Part shown: positions 1 through 6,125 of the stretch, in pieces
How positions within the stretch are numbered: the stretch's first letter is position 1
Layout: each line of letters opens with the position of its first letter
Assembly: GCA_009698045.1 (NCBI GenBank)
Contig: WLRE01000043.1
Location: forward strand, 1-10,439
DNA from: Actinomycetota bacterium
Lineage (GTDB): Bacteria; Actinomycetota; Actinomycetes; Nanopelagicales; Nanopelagicaceae
Direction of reading: 5' to 3'
Length of the DNA stretch: 10,439 nt
The notes under the pieces: generated by a model
What the model was told of the DNA's origin: nothing
Databases searched by the model: none
Seen by the model: only the letters and a program-made list of their open reading frames with translations
Translations under genes and position numbers: made by a program

Positions 1-610
1 CTTGGCGATTCTGAGTGGCATAACAGATGTCATCACTCGGAGGATCTTGAAGTGCCGGAAAACGTTTGCGTAAAGCGGCGACGGTGGTGAGAGTTTCATC
101 GACGCTCAGAGTCGTCTGCGATAACCAGATGACCTTATTTTCATCGCGAACTTTAATCTCGTTAATGCCCTCGACTCCATCAACCAAAATCACATTGTCA
201 GGTGCTTCACCCGCAGTTCCGTCGACTTCTTCATGGCCCTCGTGGCCGATCAGCAAAATATCGAAATCTTCCTTCGCAAAGCGTTTTACTTCGTGGTGCA
301 CCTTGGTCACCAATGGACAGGTAGCATCGATGGTCTTTAAATTGCGATCTGCGGCGCTGGCGTGGACCGCTGGCGAGACTCCGTGCGCAGAGAAGACGAC
401 GGTAGAGCCCTCTGGAACTTCATCGTTCTCATCAACGAATATGACACCGCGCTTCTCGAGCGAGGCAACTACATGCTTGTTATGGACGATCTGTTTACGA
501 ACATAGATTGGTGCACCGTAGAGATCGAGCGACTTTTCGACTGTCACAACGGCGCGGTCAACGCCAGCGCAATATCCGCGCGGGGCAGCAAGTAAAACTC
601 GATTAGCCAT
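1..610 (-). CDS. ispH: 4-hydroxy-3-methylbut-2-enyl diphosphate reductase (partial, C-terminus outside window)
   Basis: IspH (LytB) is the last enzyme of the MEP pathway. It reductively dehydrates HMBPP to IPP and DMAPP using a 4Fe-4S cluster in the cytosol. About 203 residues are visible. All three cluster cysteines of the family are present: C14 in the N-terminal PRGYCAGV motif, C98 in DATCPLV and C196 in ICYATQNRQ. Also visible are H126/E128 in GHEEVDGT (counterpart of the proton-relay Glu in E. coli) and the SQTTLSVDET motif near 164-173. The gene is cut by the window edge, not broken. The ATG at 610 is chosen because the family N-terminus begins right there and a TAGAAT -10 lies 6 bases upstream. 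It is divergent from xseA with only 25 bases between start codons. Confidence 0.96.
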   Translation of the reverse strand, partial: MANRVLLAAPRGYCAGVDRAVVTVEKSLDLYGAPIYVRKQIVHNKHVVASLEKRGVIFVDENDEVPEGSTVVFSAHGVSPAVHASAADRNLKTIDATCPLVTKVHHEVKRFAKEDFDILLIGHEGHEEVDGTAGEAPDNVILVDGVEGINEIKVRDENKVIWLSQTTLSVDETLTTVAALRKRFPALQDPPSDDICYATQNRQ

Positions 611-616
611 AGGGGC

Positions 617-622
617 ATTCTA
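617..622 (-). promoter_or_regulatory. -10 element of ispH (leaderless promoter)
   Basis: On the minus strand TAGAAT is followed by six bases (GCCCCT) and then the ispH ATG, so initiation would fall at or next to the A of the start codon. No Shine-Dalgarno sequence is present. No convincing -35 is seen; that region would lie within the first codons of xseA. The spacing matches known actinobacterial leaderless promoters; the assignment is inferred from sequence only. Confidence 0.6.
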
Positions 623-623
623 T

Positions 624-629
624 TAGTAT
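624..629 (+). promoter_or_regulatory. -10 element of xseA (leaderless promoter)
   Basis: TAGTAT is followed by CTCTTC and the xseA ATG at 636. The spacing is the same six bases as for ispH, again with no Shine-Dalgarno sequence. It begins one base after the ispH -10 hexamer on the other strand, so the two promoters share the same DNA. Confidence 0.6.
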
Positions 630-635
630 CTCTTC

Positions 636-1835
636 ATGCTAGAAACTTCAGCCGATTCCCCCACCTCAGTCAAGGTGATCTCCGAAGCAATCGGTGAATA
701 TCTGGCTCGGCTTGGGGCAGTCTGGATTGAAGGCGAACTCTCTGAAGTATCTGTCCGTCCCGGTGCGAGTATGGTCTTTATGCGCCTTCGAGATACCAGT
801 GCTGATATGAGTATTTCGATTATGTGCCACAAATCAGTGCTCGAAGCCGTACAGCCGCTTCCGCAAAATGCTCGCGTCGTGATGAATTCTAAAGTCTCTT
901 GGTATGCCAAGAATGGCTCCTTATCTTTTAGTGTTAAAGAGATTCGCCAAGTCGGAGTCGGAGAACTTCTTGCCCGATTAGAAGCTCTTAAAACTCAACT
1001 CGCAAGTGAAGGACTCTTTAGCGCTGATCGCAAGAGACCACTTCCCTTTTTACCGAAGGCGGTTGGGTTAATTTGTGGTCGCAATAGCGATGCCGAGAAA
1101 GATGTTGTCGAAAATGCCAAGCGTCGATTCCCCGGTGTTCGCTTTGAAATTCGCGAAGTAGCAGTGCAGGGCGCGGCGGCAGTTGTTGAAGTCTCAGCAG
1201 CACTCAAAGAGTTAGATGCGCACCCTGATGTCGATGTCATCATCATTACTCGAGGCGGCGGATCCTTCGAAGATTTACTGCCCTTCTCTGATGAATCACT
1301 AGTTCGGTTAGTCGCAAATGCCCAGACTCCGATCGTGAGCGCTATCGGCCATGAGAAAGATGCGCCGCTTCTGGATTATGTTGCCGACTGGCGAGCATCA
1401 ACCCCTACCGATGCCGGCAAGAAAGTGGTCCCAGATATAGCCGAGGAATTAACGAAGATTTCGCACCTCAAAGAGCGCGCAATTCGCAGCATCGAAAGTC
1501 GCATTGATTTAGAACTCGCTCGGATTCAATCTCTCCGAGAACGTCCGGTTATGGCCAGCCCCGAAGTAATGATCTCTTCTAGGCGTGAAGTAATTGACAG
1601 TCTCTGGGTTCGATCCTTTAGAACTACCGCACATCGCATCGCTCTGGCCTACGAGGAGATAGGTGCGCTGCGCACTGCCGTACGCACTCTCTCGCCGCAG
1701 AGCACTCTGGACCGTGGATATTCTGTTATCCAAAAGAGTGATGGTCAGCTCGTACGATCTGCAAGCGAAATCACATCTGGCGAGCATCTGCTTCTGCGCC
1801 TTGCGCAAGGGCAAGCAACCGCAGTTGTCGAATAG
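636..1835 (+). CDS. xseA: Exodeoxyribonuclease VII large subunit
   Basis: Catalytic subunit of exonuclease VII, which degrades single-stranded DNA from either end into oligonucleotides and takes part in repair. The 399 residues are at the short end of the family. An N-terminal OB-fold spans about 11-105 (VKVISEAI start, WIEGELSEV, VFMRLRD). The nuclease domain follows, with LFSADRKRPLPFLP at 128-140, ITRGGGSFEDLLPFSDE at 204-220 and SAIGHEKDAPLLDYVADWR at 235-253. A long helical stretch precedes the C-terminal LDRGYSV element and beta segment near 353-399. The ATG at 636 is supported by the -10 hexamer six bases upstream. xseB follows after 18 bases, as in most bacteria, and encodes the partner subunit. 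Confidence 0.96.
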   Translation: MLETSADSPTSVKVISEAIGEYLARLGAVWIEGELSEVSVRPGASMVFMRLRDTSADMSISIMCHKSVLEAVQPLPQNARVVMNSKVSWYAKNGSLSFSVKEIRQVGVGELLARLEALKTQLASEGLFSADRKRPLPFLPKAVGLICGRNSDAEKDVVENAKRRFPGVRFEIREVAVQGAAAVVEVSAALKELDAHPDVDVIIITRGGGSFEDLLPFSDESLVRLVANAQTPIVSAIGHEKDAPLLDYVADWRASTPTDAGKKVVPDIAEELTKISHLKERAIRSIESRIDLELARIQSLRERPVMASPEVMISSRREVIDSLWVRSFRTTAHRIALAYEEIGALRTAVRTLSPQSTLDRGYSVIQKSDGQLVRSASEITSGEHLLLRLAQGQATAVVE

Positions 1836-1841
1836 GGCGGG

Positions 1842-1847
1842 TAGATT
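1842..1847 (+). promoter_or_regulatory. Candidate -10 element giving xseB its own leaderless promoter
   Basis: The 18-base gap between xseA and xseB contains TAGATT, then ATCTCC, then the xseB ATG at 1854. This is the same hexamer and six-base spacing as for xseA. There is no purine-rich Shine-Dalgarno sequence in the gap, so a second start for the small subunit is plausible. Readthrough from xseA is equally possible. Confidence 0.45.
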
Positions 1848-1853
1848 ATCTCC

Positions 1854-2057
1854 ATGGCCGATAAAGAAGTGAGCCTCTCTTACGAGCAAGCTCGAGATCA
1901 ATTAACTCAAGTTGTTGCATCGCTCGAAGGTGGCCAATCCACTCTTGAAGAATCTCTTGCCCTCTGGGAGCGCGGAGAAGTTTTGGCGAAGATTTGTCAG
2001 GATTGGCTCGATGGCGCAAAAGCTAAGTTAGATGCTGCTCGCCCGGAGGCGGAGTAA
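1854..2057 (+). CDS. xseB: Exodeoxyribonuclease VII small subunit
   Basis: Small helical subunit that binds several copies per XseA and is needed for active exonuclease VII. Its 67 residues are a normal length. The family core is clear: LSYEQARDQLTQVVASLEGG (8-27), then STLEESLALWERGEVLAKIC (29-48), then a final helix with LDGAKAKLDAA. It lies directly after xseA. Its TAA stop shares a base with the ATG of the fumarase gene (TAATG), which suggests translational coupling into the next gene. Confidence 0.95.
   Translation: MADKEVSLSYEQARDQLTQVVASLEGGQSTLEESLALWERGEVLAKICQDWLDGAKAKLDAARPEAE
2045..2049 (+). promoter_or_regulatory. Shine-Dalgarno of the fumarase gene inside xseB
   Basis: GGAGG lies within the last codons of xseB, seven bases before the fumarase ATG at 2057. 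It fixes that start codon. It contrasts with xseA and xseB, which have no such site, and supports the fumarase being an internal operon gene translated from a long mRNA. Confidence 0.65.
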
Positions 2058-3718
2058 TGCCTGAATTTTCTTATCGAGATATGTTGCCGACTGGCGAGGA
2101 TAAAACAAAGTATCGCCTCATCTCCACCGAAGGCGTCTCTACTTTCTCTGCTGAAGGCATGGAATTTCTTAAGGTGGCACCAGAAGCAATTGAGAATTTA
2201 ACTGCAGAAGCAATCCACGACATTAGCCATTATTTGCGTACCGAACATTTGCAACAACTCTCCAACATTATTGATGATCCAGAAGCTTCGCCGAATGATC
2301 GCTTTGTTGCCCTCGACCTCTTGAAAAATGCCAATATCGCGGCCGGTGGAATCCTGCCTATGTGCCAAGACACTGGAACTGCAATTGTTATGGGTAAGAA
2401 AGGCCAGCGCGTTCTCACCAGCGCTCAAGATGAAGAGTCGATTTCGCGCGGTGTCTACGATGCTTTTACTAGCCTTAATCTCCGCTATTCACAGATGGCT
2501 CCGGTCACGATGTGGGAAGAGAAGAACACTGGCAACAACCTGCCTGCCCAAATTGAGATTTACTCAGATTCTCAGCACGCCGATGAATACAACTTTCTCT
2601 TTATTGCTAAAGGTGGTGGGAGTGCGAACAAGTCCTACCTTTACCAAGAGACTAAGGCAGTTCTTAATCCGCAATCACTTCTTACCTGGCTGGATGAAAA
2701 ACTTCGTTCACTGGGTACTGCCGCCTGCCCGCCGTACCACCTTGCAATAGTCATTGGTGGCACTAGCGCGGAATTCACTCTCAAGACCGCAAAACTAGCG
2801 AGTACCAAGTACTTGGATGCTCTGCCTACATCTGGCGACCCTAAGTCTGGCCACGCATTTCGCGATATCGAGTTAGAGGAAGAAGTTCTCAAACTCACCC
2901 GCACCTTAGGTATCGGAGCACAATTTGGCGGTAAGTATTTCTGTCACGATGTGCGGGTCGTCCGATTGCCTCGCCACGGAGCTTCACTTCCGATTGCAAT
3001 TGCTGTCTCTTGTTCGGCCGATCGCCAAGCAAAGGGAAAGATCACCAAAGAGGGTGTATTTCTTGAGCAACTAGAGCGCGATCCTGCACGCTTCCTGCCT
3101 GATACAACCGAGGAACATCTCATTGAGTCATCTGGTGGCGTAGTCAATATCAATTTGAATCAACCTATGAAGGATGTCTTAGCCGAGCTCACTAAGCACC
3201 CAATTAAGACTCGTCTCTCTCTGACTGGAACTCTGGTTGTTGCTCGCGATTTAGCACATGCCAAATTGAAGGAGATTCTAGATAGCGGTAAAGAACTTCC
3301 CGCATACATGAAGGATTACGCCGTTTATTACGCGGGTCCAGCTAAGACTCCGGAAGGCTTTGCCTCTGGTTCTTTTGGCCCCACTACTGCTGGCCGTATG
3401 GATTCTTATGTTGAACAGTTCCAAGCCGCTGGCGGTTCGTTGGTAATGCTCGCAAAAGGAAATCGTTCCAAGCAAGTTACTGATGCTTGTAAATCTCACG
3501 GCGGTTTCTATCTTGGCTCGATTGGTGGCCCGGCAGCTCGCCTTGCCCAAGATTGCATCAAGAAGGTTGAAGTCTTGGATTATGCAGAGCTTGGAATGGA
3601 ATCGATCTGGAAGATTGAAGTGGAAGATTTCCCGGCTTTTATCGTGGTGGACGATAAGGGAAATGATTTCTTTGCTGAAACGAGCAAGCCTTTATTTATT
3701 GGTAAGAAGCCAAACTAG
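2057..3718 (+). CDS. Class I fumarate hydratase (4Fe-4S, FumA/FumB type)
   Basis: Interconverts fumarate and malate in the TCA cycle using an oxygen-labile 4Fe-4S cluster. Its 553 residues match the roughly 550-residue single-chain FumA/FumB type. The three expected cluster cysteines are C103 (LPMCQDTGTAI), C224 (TAACPPYHLAIVIGGTSAE) and C319 (IAVSCSADRQAKGK). The C-terminal domain carries the hallmark GPTTAGRMDSY at 441-451 and LAKGNRSKQV near 465-474. The start is set by GGAGG seven bases upstream and the TAATG overlap with xseB. Many Actinobacteria, as I recall M. tuberculosis Rv1098c, have the unrelated iron-free class II enzyme in this neighbourhood. It ends 15 bases from a convergent gene, with no obvious terminator between them. 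Related tartrate dehydratases are a less likely alternative, since those are usually two shorter chains. Confidence 0.93.
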   Translation: MPEFSYRDMLPTGEDKTKYRLISTEGVSTFSAEGMEFLKVAPEAIENLTAEAIHDISHYLRTEHLQQLSNIIDDPEASPNDRFVALDLLKNANIAAGGILPMCQDTGTAIVMGKKGQRVLTSAQDEESISRGVYDAFTSLNLRYSQMAPVTMWEEKNTGNNLPAQIEIYSDSQHADEYNFLFIAKGGGSANKSYLYQETKAVLNPQSLLTWLDEKLRSLGTAACPPYHLAIVIGGTSAEFTLKTAKLASTKYLDALPTSGDPKSGHAFRDIELEEEVLKLTRTLGIGAQFGGKYFCHDVRVVRLPRHGASLPIAIAVSCSADRQAKGKITKEGVFLEQLERDPARFLPDTTEEHLIESSGGVVNINLNQPMKDVLAELTKHPIKTRLSLTGTLVVARDLAHAKLKEILDSGKELPAYMKDYAVYYAGPAKTPEGFASGSFGPTTAGRMDSYVEQFQAAGGSLVMLAKGNRSKQVTDACKSHGGFYLGSIGGPAARLAQDCIKKVEVLDYAELGMESIWKIEVEDFPAFIVVDDKGNDFFAETSKPLFIGKKPN

Positions 3719-3733
3719 CCAAGCAGGTAATTC

Positions 3734-4396
3734 TTAGTAGTACCCGCGAGCGCGCTTCTTCGCGTAAGCCTTGCACGGAGTTCCGTAGCGAGACTGGATA
3801 TAGGAAAGTCCCCATTTAATCTGAGTAACCGGATTGTGGCGCCAGTCGGTAGAGATAATGTCCATTTTGGTAGGCGGAAGGGCTTGTGGAATTCCTCGAG
3901 CGCCGCTTCGATAGTTGTGGGCCTGGAAATTCCAATGGCTCTCACTCGTCCATAACTTATCGAGGCAGGCCATCTGGCTCTTATTCCAGTTGAAGTAATT
4001 CAAAAGGTTGGCGGCAACGATGCGTGCACCGTTTGGGGTCTTGGCGAGTTCTACATTCTTAGCCATCACCGAAACCAGGGCAATCGATTTAGCATCCACC
4101 GAGGCAACGCCATTGAGGTCGATTGAAATCAAAGAGCTCGGAGCTGGGCTTGGCGAGCTGGATTGACCAGGGGTGGTCGGCAGGGCCTGGCCGTCGATCA
4201 GGGTCTGGCCGGTCAGGTTCTCTTGGTTAACTAGATCAGGGATATTGATTCCGTGGGCAAAGGATCCGGTGGCATAGGTGGTGTCGACTGAGCCGAGAAA
4301 GAAGAAGAAGAGCGCGGTGGCAAGAGTCACGATAGGACGGCGCAGCGGGGTGGTCCGCGATGGTTCAAACGAGTACTTACTCGATATTGCTTCCAT
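3734..4396 (-). CDS. Secreted lytic-transglycosylase-like cell-wall protein
   Basis: Probably cleaves peptidoglycan glycan strands outside the membrane. The N-terminus has a basic stretch (R14-R20) and a hydrophobic segment at 22-37, with a possible signal-peptidase site after TYA (41-42). A Pro/Ser-rich linker follows near 72-88. The C-terminal 80 residues match the transglycosylase-like domain of aggregation-promoting-factor-type proteins: LDKLWTSESHW with likely catalytic E152, then SGARGIPQALPPTKM (164-178) and NPVTQIKWGLSYIQSRYGTPC (188-208). C144 and C208 flank the domain and could form a disulfide. No LysM or other wall-binding repeat is seen. The ATG at 4396 has a strong AAGGAGG seven bases upstream, unlike the leaderless neighbours. 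The substrate is inferred from the family. Confidence 0.85.
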   Translation of the reverse strand: MEAISSKYSFEPSRTTPLRRPIVTLATALFFFFLGSVDTTYATGSFAHGINIPDLVNQENLTGQTLIDGQALPTTPGQSSSPSPAPSSLISIDLNGVASVDAKSIALVSVMAKNVELAKTPNGARIVAANLLNYFNWNKSQMACLDKLWTSESHWNFQAHNYRSGARGIPQALPPTKMDIISTDWRHNPVTQIKWGLSYIQSRYGTPCKAYAKKRARGYY

Positions 4397-4403
4397 CTCT
4401 CTG

Positions 4404-4410
4404 CCTCCTT
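4404..4410 (-). promoter_or_regulatory. Strong Shine-Dalgarno of the transglycosylase-like gene
   Basis: On the minus strand AAGGAGG lies seven bases before the ATG at 4396. It is the best ribosome-binding site in the window. It fixes the start and shows that this mRNA has a real 5' leader. Confidence 0.75.
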
Positions 4411-4546
4411 ATCTATCTCATCTGCCCCACGGGGTGGGGTAGTTGGGTGACAGACTTTCAGGCATGCAAGAGTGAGGCAAATTTAAGCACCCTTAAAAAT
4501 TTAAAAAGTTTTTTCTCACAGTAAATAGAAGATATATAAACGCAGG
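4411..4546 (-). promoter_or_regulatory. Candidate structured 5' leader of the transglycosylase-like gene
   Basis: If transcription starts near 4546, the mRNA has about 150 bases before the ATG. The leader holds a perfect hairpin just before the Shine-Dalgarno: CCCCAC (4425-4430) and GTGGGG (4434-4439) with a three-base loop. Upstream, GGGTG and CACCC arms (4445-4449 and 4488-4492) could close a 38-base loop. An AT-rich tract lies at about 4479-4512. Actinobacterial wall-hydrolase genes often have c-di-AMP (ydaO) riboswitches, but I do not find that class's conserved GGGGGAACC or GGGGUGAAUC blocks. It may be another cis-regulatory RNA, a protein-binding leader, or simply a stable hairpin. Confidence 0.35.
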
Positions 4547-4552
4547 TCAGAC

Positions 4553-4558
4553 ACTATA
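4553..4558 (-). promoter_or_regulatory. Candidate -10 element for the transglycosylase-like gene
   Basis: TATAGT on the minus strand is a good -10 hexamer, placing initiation near 4546. No good -35 is visible. The AT-rich stretch downstream (about 4517-4545) has other -10-like hexamers, so the exact start is uncertain. Confidence 0.35.
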
Positions 4559-4590
4559 AAGTCCGATTTACCCGTTTTGTCGCTGAGCAT

Positions 4591-4627
4591 AAAAAAATGG
4601 CCCAAATCCGCCGTGTGACACGCCGAA
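4591..4627 (-). terminator. Probable intrinsic terminator of the phoH-like gene
   Basis: Just after the stop of the PIN-PhoH gene, arms 4619-4627 and 4607-4615 form a GC-rich hairpin with one mismatch, one wobble pair and a three-base loop. A run of seven T follows on the minus strand (4597-4591). Nine bases separate stem and T-run, so the match is imperfect. Its place between two same-strand genes fits separate transcription of the downstream gene. Confidence 0.45.
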
Positions 4628-4637
4628 ATGCCCAGCC

Positions 4638-5960
4638 CTAGGAGGTGAAGTTGATCGGCTCTTCCAGCATTTCGGTCACCAAGGCCGCAATCGGCGAGCG
4701 CTCGCTTCGAGTTAAGGTGATGTGGGCAAAGAGTGGATGGCCTTTCAAAGACTCCACCACCGCAACTACGCCATCATGCCGACCGACTCGCAAGTTGTCT
4801 CGCTGGGCAACATCGTGAGTCAAAATGACTCTCGAATTTTGTCCGATACGGGAGAGCACAGTGAGCAGGACCCCTCGTTCTAGCGACTGGGCCTCATCCA
4901 CGATGACGTAAGAGTCATGAAGTGAGCGACCTCGAATATGAGTCAACGGGAGGACCTCGATGAGACCGCGCTCCATAATCTCGTCAATAACGCTCTGACT
5001 GACAAGTGCGCCCAAGGTATCAAAGACGGCTTGCGCCCATGGCGACATCTTCTCGTTCTCTGAACCCGGCAGATACCCCAGCTCTTGACCGCCCACTGCA
5101 TAAAGCGGTCGGAAGATCACCACCTTTTTATGTTGGCGCTTTTCCAATACCGCTTCAAGTCCAGCGGTGAGGGCGAGCGCGCTCTTACCGGTGCCGGCAC
5201 GGCCACCTAAAGAGATGATCCCAATTTCGTGGTCGAGCAGAAGATCGAGTGCCACCCGCTGTTCGGCGCTTCTTCCATGAAGTCCAAATGCTTGGCGATC
5301 ACCGCGGACGAGAACCAGGTGTTTATCCGGAGTGACGCGAGCTAAGCCGCTGCCCTTCTCTGAATGTAGAACAATTCCGGTGTGACATGGATGCTGCTTA
5401 GCCAACTCATGGTCAATGCGATTGTTCTCATAGAGCGAGTCGATGACGGAGGCAGGAACGTTCTCTTCCACCATCCCGGTCCAACCGCTCGTTGAGGCTA
5501 GCTCCGCGCGATATTCCTGCGATTCCACGCCCACCGATGAAGCCTTGACCCGAAGTGGCAAATCTTTCGTTACTAATATGACATCGCGACCCTCAGCCAT
5601 GAAGTTGCGAGCTATCGCCAGAATGCGCGAATCATTAGAGCCATCGCGGAGAAAACCCATAGGCAGTGAAGAAGAGTCAGAGTGATTGAGTTCAACCTTT
5701 AATGTGCCGCCCATAGCATTCATTGTGATTGCTTCATCCAACCGGCCATGAGAGATTCGCAGATCATCTAACGTGCGAAGTGCGGCCCGAGCAAAATATC
5801 CGAGTTCGGGATGGTCGCGTTTGGTCTCTAATTCACCAATTACAACGATAGGAATTATTACTTCGTGCTCAGCAAAGCGAGATAACGCCGCGGGATCCGC
5901 AAGTAAAACGCTGGTATCGATGACATAAGTCTTATGGCCGTTTTTCTGGCTGATAGTCAA
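4638..5960 (-). CDS. PIN domain - PhoH family ATPase (PhoH2-like)
   Basis: Fusion of an N-terminal PIN ribonuclease domain and a C-terminal PhoH NTPase. Characterised mycobacterial PhoH2 proteins act as ATP-dependent RNA helicase/RNases. The PIN acidic residues are visible: D15 in YVIDTSVLL, E43 in IGELE, D110 in SNDSRIL and D133 in VTKDLPL. The PhoH part has Walker A GGRAGTGKS (252-260), the RPLYAVGGQELGYLPG block (284-299), MSPWAQAVFD (305-314) and Walker B YVIVDEAQS (351-359). The 440 residues are full length and no key residue is missing. The start is TTG at 5960: an in-frame TAG lies five codons upstream, and the next in-frame codons run straight into the PIN core. Only a weak AGGA precedes it. 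A 165-base gap separates it from the upstream gene. Confidence 0.93.
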   Translation of the reverse strand: MTISQKNGHKTYVIDTSVLLADPAALSRFAEHEVIIPIVVIGELETKRDHPELGYFARAALRTLDDLRISHGRLDEAITMNAMGGTLKVELNHSDSSSLPMGFLRDGSNDSRILAIARNFMAEGRDVILVTKDLPLRVKASSVGVESQEYRAELASTSGWTGMVEENVPASVIDSLYENNRIDHELAKQHPCHTGIVLHSEKGSGLARVTPDKHLVLVRGDRQAFGLHGRSAEQRVALDLLLDHEIGIISLGGRAGTGKSALALTAGLEAVLEKRQHKKVVIFRPLYAVGGQELGYLPGSENEKMSPWAQAVFDTLGALVSQSVIDEIMERGLIEVLPLTHIRGRSLHDSYVIVDEAQSLERGVLLTVLSRIGQNSRVILTHDVAQRDNLRVGRHDGVVAVVESLKGHPLFAHITLTRSERSPIAALVTEMLEEPINFTS

Positions 5961-6125
5961 GGATGCGAGTCCTATCTAGTTGTACTCAGTCCTCCTGGCG
6001 GTCCAGTCGGAATCGGTCTTAGTGGCTAAAAGATAAAACTGTATGCACCACTTTGACGCTCGACACGCGACTGCCCAATATTAATTTCTGGGGTTATTTA
6101 GAGACAGGGGGCCAGCGAAAAACTC
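5961..6125. other. Intergenic region upstream of phoH, presumed promoter region
   Basis: This gap lies between two minus-strand genes and must hold the phoH promoter unless transcription reads through from the prenyl synthase gene. Several AT-rich hexamers occur on the minus strand around 6020-6045, but none has both a good -10 and a good -35. TAGATA and TAGGAC lie 8 to 18 bases before the TTG start. I see no RNA gene, no clear hairpin terminator and no convincing small ORF. Confidence 0.3.

Noticed and set aside
66..506. Open frame of 146 codons on the plus strand inside ispH
   Set aside because: It is antisense to a conserved ispH coding region and its translation is Ser/Thr-rich with no family features.
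4397..4546. c-di-AMP (ydaO) riboswitch before the transglycosylase-like gene
   Set aside because: Expected from the gene type, but the conserved purine-rich blocks and the CUAACCUCGU-like end block are not visible, so I only call a candidate leader.
4612..4622. Near-palindrome CGTGTGACACG resembling half of a CRP-type site
   Set aside because: It is explained as the top of the hairpin after the PIN-PhoH gene, and the TGTGA-N6-TCACA spacing is absent.
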